Shown in pieces: positions 21,221 to 31,916 of a stretch of DNA of 64,000 nucleotides; positions within the stretch are counted from its first letter, which is position 1; the number at the start of each line of letters is the position of its first letter. Both the position numbers and the translations under genes were made by a program. Source of the DNA: Phymatolithon calcareum (taxonomy: Eukaryota > Rhodophyta > Florideophyceae > Hapalidiales); the NCBI GenBank assembly GCA_977006965.1, contig OZ345355.1, forward strand, positions 1,426,001 through 1,490,000, in the 5' to 3' direction. The notes beneath the pieces were generated by a model. It was given only the letters and a program-made list of their open reading frames with translations, had not been told where the DNA came from and made no database searches.

Positions 21221-22756
21221 CTAGATCTCTAGTTCCGCTGAGTAGTCGTATCCAGGAATATCGACATACGTATCTCGCGTCGGAATGAGACTACGTAGTC
21301 TGCCAAAACATGTTATGGCGATCTCCTCTCCGTCATCAGCAGACGGCTCCAAATTTTCATCTTCAACGACTGTCGATACATCAGGAAGCACATTTTCAGT
21401 TCCACCCAGATTGTCAGGATGCGGTTGGGAAGCGAGAAGCTCTTCCCAATTCAACTCTTTGAAGAACGAGGACTTCTTGATATCTGCAATGCCATTAGTG
21501 CCAGCACCAAGACGTTTGTCTGCGTTCCTGTGGAGTAGGGCACTGAGTACGTCTCGTGCCGACATAGAAACTTCTGGAGGAAAATCCAGCTTTCCAAATT
21601 GGATGCGGTGACGTGTTTCCTGAATCGTTCTTGCTCCGAACGGATTGCGGTAACATAGGAGTTCGTACAGAACAACACCAAACGACCACATATCGACACT
21701 CTGATCGTAATAACTTCCAGCCAACCACCGTTCAGGTGCCATGTACATTGGAGTGCCGCACACTGTGTTCGATCGTGCCCTTTGCATTCTGCGTCGCTCT
21801 CCACTGCCTCTTCCTTCGATTCCACCAGAAACGCAAAGGATTTTCGAAAGTCCGAAGTCTGCCAACCGAACATGGCCGGCATTATCCAACAAAATGTTCT
21901 CAAGTTTAAGGTCCCGATAGATGACTCCACGGCGATGGACGTACTCCAAGGCGAGTAGAAGCTCTCCACAAATGCGTCGGGCAGCTTCTTCAGGCAGCGG
22001 GGCTTTTTGCTTCTTGAGGTAATCGAAAAGATTTCCTCCGGCGCAGTACTCTGTTGCTATGCAAAGATGCGTGCGAGTCTGGAAAGCAAACTTGAGTTGC
22101 AGAACGAAAGGATGTTCAGCACACATTTCGAGAATAAGGCGCTCTTCTAATGCTTGTCGTCGGGTCTGCGACCACTTCCCAATTGTCTTCAGAGCAAGAC
22201 GATCTCCTGTTAAATTATGCTTCGCAAGGAAAACTGATCCAAAGTGTCCCTTTGCCAGTCTTGCCAATGGTTGGAAATGACTTTGCTGAACCGATCGTGC
22301 TGTTGTGGCATCCAACAACGCTGCCAACCAGAGATTTGCACCTTCAGTGCTGTCGAAGTGGATGCAGTAGATGCGACGGGTTGTCGACTCAATTCGAATA
22401 GTTTTTTCTTCCGAGAGGAAATGAATGGAATGCCAGACAAGAGGAACAAGTGTGACAGCTTGAGGTTCTTTTTTACTCTTCTCTTTCTTCTTGTTATGTA
22501 GATGGAGAACCAGTACATTACAAAAGACTTCTGCCCAATACATTTGCCTCTTAGACCAGAATCCGTATTGGCGAAATGAGAGGTCAACAAAGCCGCGCGT
22601 GATTGTCGTCATAGAATGGGCGAGTGAGGCGGTGAGTGTCCCTTCGGTTATAGCTTCGATTTCGCTCATCTTGTGTAGCAGGGCAGGTGCCGTGAAATGC
22701 ACTTTGCGCTGAAGATTGAGTTGAATATTGCACATCAGGAAAAGACTCTTTTGCAT
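21221..22756 (-). CDS. PH-domain AGC-type serine/threonine protein kinase, Akt-like layout
   Basis: 511 codons, no interruption. Residues about 52-150 look like a PH domain (RGFVDLSFRQYGFWSKRQMYW ... FDSTEGANLWLAALLDA). Residues about 163-430 form a complete kinase domain: glycine loop LAKGHFGSVFLA, lysine in LALKTI, catalytic loop YRDLKLENILLD (the YRDLKxEN form typical of AGC kinases), DFG in LADFGLSK, activation-loop RSNTVCGTPMYMAPERW. The activation segment carries an unusual insert (CVSGGIEGRGSGERRRMQRA) between DFG and GTP. The C-terminal tail is acidic and ends near TYVDIPGYDYSAELEI; I see no canonical FxxF(S/T)Y hydrophobic motif. It probably phosphorylates proteins at membranes after phosphoinositide binding. 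An internal methionine (MSEIEA, residue 30) is an alternative start. Confidence 0.9.
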   Translation of the reverse strand: MQKSLFLMCNIQLNLQRKVHFTAPALLHKMSEIEAITEGTLTASLAHSMTTITRGFVDLSFRQYGFWSKRQMYWAEVFCNVLVLHLHNKKKEKSKKEPQAVTLVPLVWHSIHFLSEEKTIRIESTTRRIYCIHFDSTEGANLWLAALLDATTARSVQQSHFQPLARLAKGHFGSVFLAKHNLTGDRLALKTIGKWSQTRRQALEERLILEMCAEHPFVLQLKFAFQTRTHLCIATEYCAGGNLFDYLKKQKAPLPEEAARRICGELLLALEYVHRRGVIYRDLKLENILLDNAGHVRLADFGLSKILCVSGGIEGRGSGERRRMQRARSNTVCGTPMYMAPERWLAGSYYDQSVDMWSFGVVLYELLCYRNPFGARTIQETRHRIQFGKLDFPPEVSMSARDVLSALLHRNADKRLGAGTNGIADIKKSSFFKELNWEELLASQPHPDNLGGTENVLPDVSTVVEDENLEPSADDGEEIAITCFGRLRSLIPTRDTYVDIPGYDYSAELEI

Positions 22757-22876
22757 TTATAGTTGAGATCAACTAGAGCATCCCTACGCCTTCCACGAAT
22801 AAACAATTCTATTATTTGATTTCGCTAACTTGACGCCTTGGTCTAACGAACGCCGGGCTAGTTGACTCACCAAAAA

Positions 22877-23011
22877 ATATCCCTGAATGTTACAAGAAAA
22901 TCGAGTTGCCAAAATCTATTTCTTTCTGGTTGAGAAAGAAATACATGTTCTTTCTCAACCAGAAAGAAATAGATTTTGGCAACTCGATTTTCTTGTAACA
23001 TTCAGGGATAT
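22877..23011. mobile_element. Near-perfect palindromic (foldback) MITE
   Basis: Two arms of about 64 bp, from ATATCCCTGAATGTTACAAG to its reverse complement, separated by a few bases (ATACATG region). It lies between the kinase and protease promoters. No coding capacity. Near-identity of the arms suggests youth. Confidence 0.85.
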
Positions 23012-23167
23012 GCATTTTTCGTGCTCGTAAACATCTGCAGAATGCGGTCTCCCTTCAATTTTGAATTTCAAAGCAATGTCAATCGTATATGCGATATGAA
23101 ATGATTTTTCGTGGGCGAGGTTTTATCATGATTGAAAAGCATTCAAGAATATCTCTCGTAATTTTAG

Positions 23168-23177
23168 ATTATATATC
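23168..23177 (+). promoter_or_regulatory. Candidate TATA box of the protease gene
   Basis: TTATATATCG lies about 65 bp upstream of the preferred start at 23238. The spacing resembles that seen upstream of the second transporter gene. Confidence 0.4.
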
Positions 23178-23237
23178 GGAACGCACTAAGTGCAGTTTTC
23201 ACAGAAACATCTCCGAGTCCACTGTTCTTGCAGCAAA

Positions 23238-24053
23238 ATGAGAAAAGCACCTTTTCTTTGTTTCATATTGTTCATCTTACTTCAAGGGTCCAGTGGTATC
23301 CTTCACGGTGAGAAAGTCAAGGGAGATGATGTCCTAAACTCCTTTGTCCATTTCGGAAGTGGATACGACGACAACTTTGTCTGTGGTGGCATATTAATCA
23401 CATGGAAACACATCATAACCGCTGCTCACTGCGGTATCGATGCTTCCCTTCACCGTGCCTACTTCGGCACGAAACGATTGCACAGTGAGGATGCTTTGTA
23501 CATCGCTGATCTTGAAGATACTTCTTACCACCAATGTTTCACAGAGGATAACATCAATCCGGACATTGCCATTATTTCCATCAAGGAGCCATCCCGAACT
23601 AAGTTCAAATCTCTTGGAATTCATCCCATCGATATCGATTGGGAGTCGTCCAATCTTGCTTTCGGTCAGGCCCTGCAAGTGATGGGCTTCGGGTGCTACA
23701 AGGAGGACTTGGGAGAAGGTTGCAATATATCTCCTCGCCTTCGGAAAGCTACTGGATACCTTCAAGCTACAAAGAGGTGTGGTGCTGGACACTGCCTAAG
23801 TCAGGACCGCAGAAGAATTATGTGTCTAGACGGAAGATGGGGCAGCGTGTGCGGTGGAGATTCTGGAGGTCCAATTCTTATAGAGAGCAAGGATAATGAC
23901 ACAGGTGGACGAAAACTGTCTCTGGTTGGGGTCATCATTCGTGTCTGTACGTCCGGTAGCAAGTGCGAGAATCATTCTTCCTTTATTGGAGTTGCTATGG
24001 AAAGATATAGAAGCTGGGTGATTCGTCGTGTTGGTCAGTATAGACGGTTCTAG
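23238..24053 (+). CDS. Secreted trypsin-like (S1 family) serine protease
   Basis: 271 codons from the ATG at 23238. That start is preferred over 23190 because it puts a classical signal peptide first (MRKAPFLCFILFILLQGSSG) and has AAAATG context. The S1 triad is complete: His in ITAAHC, Asp in NPDIAIISI, Ser in CGGDSGGP. Paired cysteines flank these sites (CGG ... AAHC; MCLDG ... VCGGD). There is no basic pro-region cut site of trypsinogen type (ILHGEKVKGDD instead of R-IVGG), so activation may differ. The domain is full length with no accessory domain. It probably acts outside the cell. LINE-C and LINE-A debris follow immediately downstream. Confidence 0.88.
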   Translation: MRKAPFLCFILFILLQGSSGILHGEKVKGDDVLNSFVHFGSGYDDNFVCGGILITWKHIITAAHCGIDASLHRAYFGTKRLHSEDALYIADLEDTSYHQCFTEDNINPDIAIISIKEPSRTKFKSLGIHPIDIDWESSNLAFGQALQVMGFGCYKEDLGEGCNISPRLRKATGYLQATKRCGAGHCLSQDRRRIMCLDGRWGSVCGGDSGGPILIESKDNDTGGRKLSLVGVIIRVCTSGSKCENHSSFIGVAMERYRSWVIRRVGQYRRF

Positions 24054-24119
24054 GGTGTAGAAGAAGTATTTAAAAGAAGTACAAGCAGGAGTGTACTTAA
24101 TGTTGTAGAAATAAATAGT

Positions 24120-24205
24120 TTAGCATCCAGATAAGAAGTCTTGGCCCACGGAAAGCTGCACCAAGCGGGAGCAGATGCTCTTTTAACTTTTTCTAAGAGA
24201 TACCA
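24120..24205 (+). repeat. Possible LINE-C fragment
   Basis: Diverged match to the LINE-C 3' region (TTGGCCCACGGAAAGCTGC; CAGATGCTCTTTTAACTTTT). Short and weak. Confidence 0.35.
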
Positions 24206-24244
24206 ACGCAGAAACGTAGTGTTTGTAAAAATATTTTTAGTCGA

Positions 24245-24640
24245 TGGTGGGAATGTTTGATGATTTTTGAGAGTTCCTAAAGCCTCACTTTGGAATAATG
24301 GGGCAGCTCTTGCTATGTTCTCTAAGCTAAAGTCCTCTGGGCACTCAAGACATTTTTGCTTCGTAATTCTCTCCCTCACAAGAGCTCTTGTGAGTCTCTT
24401 GCACCCAAACTTAATTTCTGTGCTCATCTTCGACGACGCTAGAGTACGTTGTAAGGCGACTAGTTCGATCATCGCGGTAATCCCAAAGAAGACAACCAAT
24501 ACGGATTTTATCCAAAGAGGTGCTTGGTTCAATGTCAACCTTAGGCACCTTAAACGTGATGTTCTCTCTCTTCTGTAAAGGATCCTTGGTAGCTTGCCTG
24601 CAATAGGAATCTTCATTGCTCTGCCTTCTTCTTCTTCCTT
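24245..24640 (-). mobile_element. LINE-A copy 4, 3' end
   Basis: The minus strand reads TSRLRCLRLTLNQAPLWIKS, then ELVALQRTLASSKMSTEIKF and CKRLTRALVRERITKQK. It matches the C-terminal region of LINE-A at 51168-51810 and 32500-33000. Its 3' end (TCATCAAACATTCCC) parallels the ATATCCCC ends of the other copies. 5'-truncated against retroposon D. Confidence 0.8.
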
Positions 24641-25470
24641 TTCCCATATCTTCTTTCTTTCTTTTTCTTTCTTTTACTGCGGGATTTCTCGAAGCTGATG
24701 GAACAACTCCGCATCCTTACGGCTCTAGTAGACCTTAACAGATACGAGTGATACTTGATGTCACAACAGCTGTCCAAGCTGCACAAGGTGCAGACCATGG
24801 TCCAGCTTAACATCCATATCGCTACGTAGCCAATCTTCATTCGGCGTCCTTCAAAGGGATGCCCGGGTTGGAAACCATTTAGGACGTTCACGGTAGCTAA
24901 TCATCTCTCTGACTTGTTTCATTTCCTTCTGTCTTCTATCCCAGCTTCCTTGAGGGTTGCGGCACACCACACAGGGCGGAATCCATGTACTACCATACTA
25001 CCAGAAGGCGATAGTCTTCTCCCCTGGGGAGGCCGGAGCACAGCTCTTGTCATATCAAAAAACCCTGCAATGTAGCGGGGAAAGATACCTGAATGAATTC
25101 TTGGCTCCTTCCTGTGACGCACAGGTGCACGGGTAGCCGGACCGGTTATCATAACCGGCCTGTATCAAATCCGCTTAAATTCGCAAGATTTCATGGAAAT
25201 CCAGCGACGGCGGGGTTGGGTCTGGCATTTCGAGCATAGCAAGTTCTCGATTTGCCGAGTCCCGGGCGAGCGCGTTCGCGATAGCGCCAGCTATTTCCGA
25301 CGTAATTACCGTCAGAAGAATCGCGTTGCGCAGCATTACTGCTGCGGACACTTGCGCTGGCGCGGGCACGAGCACCCGCGCCGGAATCTTGTCCTCTGTC
25401 GCGGGTGGTCCGTTCGGTCCGGTCAGGCCCTCTCTCCTTCTCCCTCCCATACCTTCATTATTTGTTCTCT
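24641..25470 (-). mobile_element. Retroposon D copy 3
   Basis: Minus-strand copy with the conserved ORF end (GLTGPNGPPATEDKIPARVL ... LAMLEMPDPTPPSLDF ... ILRI, stop at 25175), then the non-coding 3' region and an AAAG-rich tail at 24641-24675. About 85% alike to the plus copies by eye. The boundary at the 5' side (about 25430-25500) is uncertain. Confidence 0.75.
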
Positions 25471-25529
25471 CCTCTGCTTCTTCGCGACAGATCCCTCCTC
25501 TGCTGAGCAGCGTTACTTTTTTCTTGATC

Positions 25530-26301
25530 CATACTCGCACGCATTGCCCCGCGAATGACTGCCGCACTGATTCCACTGGCGCGCAATGTAAACACGTTGT
25601 TTCCCAATAGCGCAATCTTGTTCAGGAGACGTTTCATAAGCTTATGATTCAAGTAACACGTAGACCGCGTGCGTACAATGGCGGCAGGAGCGAGACGATA
25701 ATCTGAATATATAAGCAAGCAAATGTCCTACCACTAATGGAAATACTGCCTCTGTGCACCTGTACGTATATTTTGGTATGATGCAGGCAATAAAGTTGAG
25801 GTGACCGGTTCGAGTCCTGTCACAAGCAAGATTTGAGTTACGTTCCACGAAAGGCACGCGGATGTCGCCGTGTAGTGGTGTGCCAAGGTACTCGCGGGGA
25901 AGCAGTTGCGCGAGTTCTCAAAAAGAATCCAGTCCATGAGCGTCTTAGAGGACCCCTACAGTAGATATTGAATAACGTAAACTATCTGTAGCTCAGATAT
26001 CCTGCAAAAGAAAGGAAGAAAGAATATGTAAGAGCTGCTACAACAGTTTTATAGATCGAGTTACAGCAAGGCTTTCTAAAATTGCCAAACGCGAAGAATC
26101 TCCCAAACTTCGCCATTGGTCTTCAAAAAACCAATCTTCGTCCCCGCCCATGACCTCTTGCGCCGCATCGCTACCAGTGTGCATTATCTGCCAGCAAGGC
26201 GCATGCCAGTCTGCTTTCATATGCAGCGTGCGCGAACAGAGAGTCGAGAACGACCGCGGTGCACTCAGTGAGCGCGAGCCGCCCATGGTGCAGCCGCACA
26301 T
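25530..26301 (-). pseudogene. Gene U, copy 1 (unknown family, interrupted)
   Basis: The minus strand reads CQIMHTGSDAAQEVMGG, DQWRSLGDSSRLAILESLAV, is cut by SINE-E at 26021-25716, and continues ACYLNHK-like in several frames with EQDCAIGKQRVYIARQ. The duplicate at 50775-51155 preserves the same order (HIMHNGSGA, AWEDSSRVAIFKLDAATRS, AQDWANGKPRDYTES). Both have frame breaks. The protein family is not recognised. Conservation between the copies suggests it was a real gene before the duplication decayed. Confidence 0.4.
25716..26021 (+). mobile_element. SINE-E copy 2, 11-bp TSD
   Basis: 306 bp with box B CCGGTTCGAGTCCTGTC near 25806 and a degraded box A near 25728. It ends CCTGCAAAAGAAAGGAAG. 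Flanks are GAATATATAAG (25705-25715) and GAATATGTAAG (26022-26032). The empty site is visible in the duplicated block (GAATATGTAAG near 50956), so the ends are certain. Confidence 0.9.
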
Positions 26302-26967
26302 TTGGGGTACAGAGCCGTCTCTTCACCCACGAGAGCAGACGTTCACGTTTGTCTCACCTCTCGTCAAGAGGTTAAACAAAAGTGAAAGTCTGCCGGGCTG
26401 CAGCGCGGCACTGCAGCAATCGTCAAGGAGCGGGACAGGTTTCGTGGAATGTGACATCAGTCATGGGAACGTGCGGTATTAGAGCACGTCTAAAATCATA
26501 GTGATATGTTATGCTGTGGTTCAGGCTGCTTTCAGAGCCCCGCTACGTAGACCGTTTTCGGACTTGCAGTAGTGATCTTTCTAAGAATTTTCGTTCCGCA
26601 TAAGGCAAATCGGTCTGATTTTCGAGCGTGAAAGGAGGTTCTTTGTTTTTCTTTTGACCGGTCTCGAGGGTCAGTGATAAGCAGAGAGGAAGTTTAACAT
26701 TCAGTGCATATCATGATGATTGATTTTTTAAGTTTAAAAGCTGCTTCTATACAAGTGTAACGAACACATTTTCTTCGGTCTTGAGTAGTTGCGAACAGAG
26801 CAGACTTACAGTTTACATGTTTTTAAATTCTTGATTTAATTTCTTCTCAGGTTCCCAGAGTGCAGTTTACCTCCGTCAGTTTATAGCAAATCTTGTTTCT
26901 TGCTCTCGCTGCTCTTTCAATTCAGCATTAGACGTCAGTATTCTGGCCGAACAGACATATACGCAGG
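26302..26967. other. Shared spacer upstream of the zinc-finger gene
   Basis: Aligns with 51820-53146 once the insertions there are removed (for example GGTCTCGAGGGTCAGTG against GGTCTCGAGTGTCAGTG). It presumably contains the divergent promoters of gene U and the zinc-finger gene. No motif is identified. Confidence 0.5.
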
Positions 26968-28462
26968 ATGGGGGCTCCAGACATGGACCATCCACTCGAG
27001 ACCAAGAGCCTTTCCTTTCCCGTTACAGAACTTCGAAAAAATGAAAGTGAGACACCCCGTGAATCCGTACGGCGCGCTGTCCAATATGCACAATCAGTTA
27101 CGACGAAACCTTTGCGCTGTCAACGCGAGATATCTTCGGCCAAATAAGAGATTAGGCTATCGAAGAGCCTTTGTCAACAGCTGTGGAAACAATATCGGCT
27201 AAGAAATATTCGTGTGCAGGACCAGAAGGTCGAACGCAGCAGCGTATATTCGTGAAATGCATTTCCATTTGAAGATGGTGTCCTGTCCAAATTTTGGACA
27301 GGACTTTGGACGCCAAAGTGTAACTACTGGACGAATGACCATACGTCGGAAACATGCTCGCAAACCCATTCCGAACTTGCAAGATAAGGTTCGACAGGCT
27401 GGATTAGTACTGACGTGAGGGATCGCTCGGGAATCTCCAGTGTCCTTCGTAATGTCCAGAACGAGCGGCACAAGCCAGTGCGGAAATATCCTCATGGGCC
27501 CCAGAGATGATCCAAAAACTGCGCGCTTGTATCAATGAAGATAACCTCAATGCTTGGTACAAAATTCTACTCGTCAAGATCACAAAGCCCTGGATCTCCG
27601 GAAAGCCCAGGCGGGGACGATACAAGACGTTCTGGAACAGAGAGCTCGATCAATTAGCCAAGAAAAGAGCACGGGTTTACAAAAGGGTACAAAGGATGGG
27701 TCTCCAAGCAGACAAAGCTGAGCTGAAAAAGGTCAAAGCGCTGATCCAGAAAAAGGTACAGAAATCGAAGGAGGACCAATTTGAAAAATATATAGAAGGA
27801 ATCGAGAAGATGGGCCCCACTGAGGCTGCAAATGTCGCGAGCAAGGTTATGAAGTCCAAGGAGCGACGAACTGGTAAGAACCGGGCCCTTGGAGCCCAGT
27901 GCTCCGCCTACATCTCGAACGTGTGCAAAGCGGAGAAAGATTGGAATGTGACCCTTGAAAGATTTACCGTTAACAGAGCACTGAGGAGGCACCTTCGAAG
28001 AGCCTTTAACAGAGCGCCAAGCAGGGGTAGTGCCAATTCCATTGCTCGACATTGCTGTTTGTCGCGCAATTAAACAATTCAATTGCTCACTACGGTTAGT
28101 CAGCAATTCGGATTGCAATTTGAATACTTCCCGCAATAGTCAAGTTAATTGTTTAGTCATGCCTCTTCTCCTAGGTGTACGAAACTTTCGTCTTCTGCGA
28201 TAGCCTGTTCAACACGCTGGTTGACATCCTTCACAGTTTGCTCATCCCAGTAAAAGCGGTTGGATATCTCGAGGCTGTTTGCGAAGGAGTTGCATTAGCT
28301 GCTGTACAACTTGTTTCGGCTTCGGTTTCGGAATAGGTAGTACCATGATTGGAAGAGCGAAATTTTTTTAGGTGTTGTCGAGTGGGTCTGGCAGTGTGCT
28401 TTGGATAAATGTACGACTTCTCTTTTTATATTGACTCTTCTATCTGTCGTTTTAGAAACGGC

Positions 28463-30447
28463 ACTCTAGTGTCTATGTGCCGGGATTTTTTCCTCAATTG
28501 AGGACTGAAAATGATTTTAAGTTTTGGAAACGAAAGCTAGGCACTATCAAGCTCGTTAAAAGCGTGAAGTTCAAGGAAGTCTTCAACGTGCTTAGCGAAA
28601 CAGTTCCTGCCAGTAGAAGCGCCACAAATATATAGTGTGGCATTTTCACGCCTATTAGAATATGAGCACAAGAGGGTCTTCGTCTTGAATTTCCCAACTA
28701 GCAGTTGTTTTGAACAGCACAAGTAGTCACTATGATATCCTGAGTCCTCCTTTTCTTTTTCTCGGGAGTTAAGAGGGTTCTAATACCGCTCGCGAATACA
28801 AATATACGTTCTTTAGCGACGAAACGTCGACGAGTAATGCGCGTGGCAAATGTGTTACCGATGAGTTGCTCGAACATCACTTAACAATACCTTCGCTGCT
28901 TCATGTGCTGCTGACCCTCTGCACGGGCACCTGAGAATAAAAGTCATCTAAGAATCACGCAAATTGCCAGAAGAGTTGATGACTCCTATGAACTATAGTC
29001 GCACTTGTTGAAGATGAAGGATTATCGCACTTCTTCCACTCGCCGAGTGCTGTATCTCTCAACCGTTCTCCGGTTAGTGACCGCCGTTCCCATGCCAACG
29101 AGATATGGACTCACGGAAGCATCTCAGGTCCGACGGAGGCACAGTGCGCTTTCTGGGGTCAGATATGGCATCGACAGAATCTTGACCGAGCGACCAGCGG
29201 TGCTGCGCAGACTACATGTTCCACTTGGTTGAGCTGTGAATGATATTCACTGGAAGTGTTCGGCGAGCGGCATACCAGTCTTTGAAGAAAAAGGAGAGTT
29301 GAGATACTTAATTGGCCATGTTGCCCTCCAAAAATTTCTCTCGGCGCTGAGCTCAACTCTTGTCATGAGGATAATTATTCCGAAAAACTCAATCATCTCT
29401 GTCAATGTAGTCTCTTGTTGTCCAATTATTCTCAGCTTAGCGAACGCCAGAGCAGAAAAATTTCCGATGTGAACTTCGGGAAAAATCTTCATGACGCAAT
29501 CTTACTCTGTATGAATACCAATACCATCATTTTCTGATAAGATGTCTCTGGTAAGAGCGCAAAGTCTTCAGAACTGAGAGGAAACTTAGAACCGATTCGG
29601 TCCTGAAGCTTGGCGCTCGTACCATGGTTCCCCAAAAGCGACAGTATTCGGCTCGCGGTCAGGCACGACGACATCAGGTTCGTTTTGTGTTGGTTGGTCC
29701 CAAGAGCCCTTCAAGACGTAGGAGAGAGAGCCCGGAAAAGGGCGCTTAGAGATGGTAAAGGTTTTATGGATGCTTTCTTGTCTATTTGATGAGCTTCTGA
29801 TTGTGACTGTGGATGATAAACTGGCTCTTCGCGATGAAGATGGGCGAGGATGAGTACTGTAAGCAGTCCTGGGTGGTACTGCGCTTTGCCCGTGTTGGCT
29901 CGGTTCAAGGCTGGTGAGCTTCTGCAATGCCATCTTCAGTGTCCCCTATCTTGACGTTGAACAGGTTGGCTGCCTTAAAATTAGTCTTCTTCGGCGAGCG
30001 CCAAACTATGACACATTTTACGCAAAGTGATATGCTCGCGCGACCATTCAGTTTTCCTCCAGTACCTCCTGAACGATACCACACACCCTTTTTTACTTGA
30101 AAAAGGCTCCATATTGTCTGGAGCATTCTACGAGACCTGTCACCGATGCTTCCTTTGTGTGTATGGATGTACCGACCACGAGGGGCCGGACTTTTTCTCG
30201 TGGCATGGCAGGTCTGGTACTTCTGGGTGACCACTATATTTTCGTTGCTAGCGCCGAACGAAGAAATTTTAAGGTAGTAGTTGCGGTACTCCTCACCCAC
30301 TACACAAGTTCGGCTTTTCAGTAATGGCGCAGATGATCCGTTCTGCGTTCGATTTACTAACTTTTCCGAGCTTTTGAATCCGTCCTCATTTGAGGACTGG
30401 GTCCTCAATTGAGGACGTTCGGCACATAGACACTAGACACCCATACC
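28463..30447 (-). mobile_element. piggyBac-like transposon (family J, copy 1), nested in the hAT
   Basis: The ends are inverted repeats CTAGTGTCTATGTGCCG plus a second shared block TCCTCAATTGAGGAC (28490-28505 and 30403-30417). Minus-strand pieces read GFKSSEKLVNRTQNGSS near 30390, NEPDVVVPDREPNTVAFGEP near 29650, TLTEMIEFFGIIILMTRVEL and FWRATWPIKYLNS near 29350-29250 (the first block of a DDE_Tnp_1_7 transposase) and a C-terminal LLLAGTVSLSTLKTSLNFTL near 28600. Frames are broken. I could not find the TTAA target expected for piggyBac, so the outermost bases are uncertain. Confidence 0.65.
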
Positions 30448-30468
30448 GTTATACTTGAACGGAGGAAT

Positions 30469-30552
30469 GAATTCAACCATCCATGTGATCGTTCTGTTGT
30501 AGTGGTCTACGTAGACCACTGCAACAGAACGATCACATGGATGGTTGAATTC
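30469..30552. mobile_element. 84-bp loopless palindrome
   Basis: Two 42-bp arms, from GAATTCAACCATCCATGTG to its reverse complement, meet at TCTACGTAGA with one mismatch. It sits inside the hAT. Probably a minimal foldback MITE. Confidence 0.8.
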
Positions 30553-30600
30553 AGGAACGTTGTAACTGTATACAGTACGTAGAATTTTACGTACCTAACA

Positions 30601-30675
30601 CTAGGGGAGCACGGGAACATTTTGGCCCGATAGTTATTTAGTTGATTTGGGCCAAAATGGTGCAGTGCTCCCCCT
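30601..30675. mobile_element. Hairpin MITE, GGGGAGCACGG family, copy 1
   Basis: The arms GGGGAGCACGGGAACATTTT and its complement flank a short loop. Two relatives lie at 46973-47051 and 59048-59136. The termini CACTR-GGGG resemble CACTA elements, but no clean 3-bp TSD is seen. Confidence 0.7.
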
Positions 30676-31601
30676 TTGAACGCTTATAATGGCCCGAGTT
30701 ATATAATAAAATTTGATGCTACCGACAGCCAATTTCCACGTACTACGCATGCATTTGAAGTGATCGTTATTTCCGACAACTCTGCTCTTGCTGAACTATG
30801 CACTTTCGTACAACCTACCTACCAGCAATTCGAATTGCAATTCTTCATCAGAACCCAATTTGGGTCGAATTGCTACGAATTGCAATAGCAATGGTTGCGC
30901 ACGACCCCTGGCGCCAAGGGGGAAAGCTGTGGGCCCAGACCGCGTTGCTGTAGAGATGATACAAGCAAAAAAGTAGGTCGGTTTCGAATTGATTCTGGTT
31001 CGGTGGGAGACATGCGGGCGACTGAGGTGCCTTCCACGACAATGGCGGCAAGCAACACTTATTCCCCTCTACAAGAAAGGTCCAGCACACATTGCGGCAA
31101 ACTACAGGCCTATCTCTCTACTGAGTCAGGTCAAGAAGATAATCGATTCCGCCCTAGACTCATACATAAGGGATCACTACCGGTTTAAAAGAGCACAACT
31201 GGGTTTTCGGAGATACAAGAGCACACATTTGGCCATACTTCGCGCAAAGAATACTATGCAAAATGGTCATCCGTTCGTTGCCGTACTTGACTTGTCAGCA
31301 GCGTTTGACAGCGTCCCGAGGGATATCCTCATCGAGCGACTGAAGAAAACGTTGCCGTCGCACATAACAAAGATGGTATCTTACCTGATGAAACCGTCGT
31401 TGATCACGTCCGCAGGAGATGAAACGAAAACGTGGTGCATTCTCGACCGAGGCGTTCCGCAGGGCTCCCCTCTTAGGCCGTGCCTATATAAAATATTCAT
31501 GGATACGTTCGCCGAAGCCGCTGCCGATGAAATGGATGTTGATCGAGCTTAACGTTGACGAGCACAGTATCGGAAGTGATATGATGATCTTTAAAGAGGA
31601 T

Positions 31602-31916
31602 TGTTGACTTTACCTCACCTGACTTGGTTGAATTTGTGCTTTGCTCCAGTCCGCTAGTCGGAACTAGAGCATGCCTTATATAGGCTTTAAATTACTTACA
31701 CGTAACTTACAAATATCATAAAACCCTAAAATACGAATTATCTAGAGAGCTGCAGAAATTTCCTTACAGCAATGCATTCGTCAAGTAGTGCATGTGCTCG
31801 AATATCCTGGATACTTCTCGCATGCTTCCAGGAGCATCTAGACGAGCATGCTGACAGCTAGAAAGCTGTAACTACTTACGCGCTACATGCATGTCCTTGT
31901 TACAGCTCAAGCAACA
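31602..31916. mobile_element. Possible solo LTR in the LINE-A1 reverse transcriptase
   Basis: Motif B and FADD of the LINE are separated by about 380 bp that have no counterpart in a reverse transcriptase. Within it 31602-31916 begins TGTTGAC, ends GCAACA, and has a TATA-like CCTTATATAGG at 31673. That is the profile of an LTR. The 5-bp flanks (AGGAT, AGAAG) do not match, so the boundaries or nature may be wrong. Confidence 0.4.

Larger units (their letters stand above)
28022..30910 (-). mobile_element. hAT transposon, 8-bp TSD, inserted in LINE-A1
   Basis: 2889 bp between exact 8-bp duplications GCGCCAAG (28014-28021 and 30911-30918). The ends are CAGGGGTAGTGC and CAGGGGTCGTGC as inverted repeats, the CAGGG form usual for hAT. 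AATTGCAATTCGAATTGC-type subterminal words follow at both ends. On the minus strand 28280-28150 reads NRFYWDEQTVKDVNQRVEQA, similar to the end of the hATC region at 4652-5152. Removing the element and one TSD restores the LINE frame exactly (AFNRAPRGKAVGPDRVAVEM). Most of the interior is replaced by a piggyBac-like element and two palindromic MITEs. Confidence 0.88.

Noticed and set aside
24613-24891. Lys/Arg-rich frame at 24613-24891 as a nuclear protein
   Set aside because: Its basic end is the translated AAAG tail of retroposon D.
31602-31916. Complete LTR retrotransposon
   Set aside because: Only an LTR-like segment is present, without internal coding sequence and without matching flanks; kept only as a low-confidence solo LTR.
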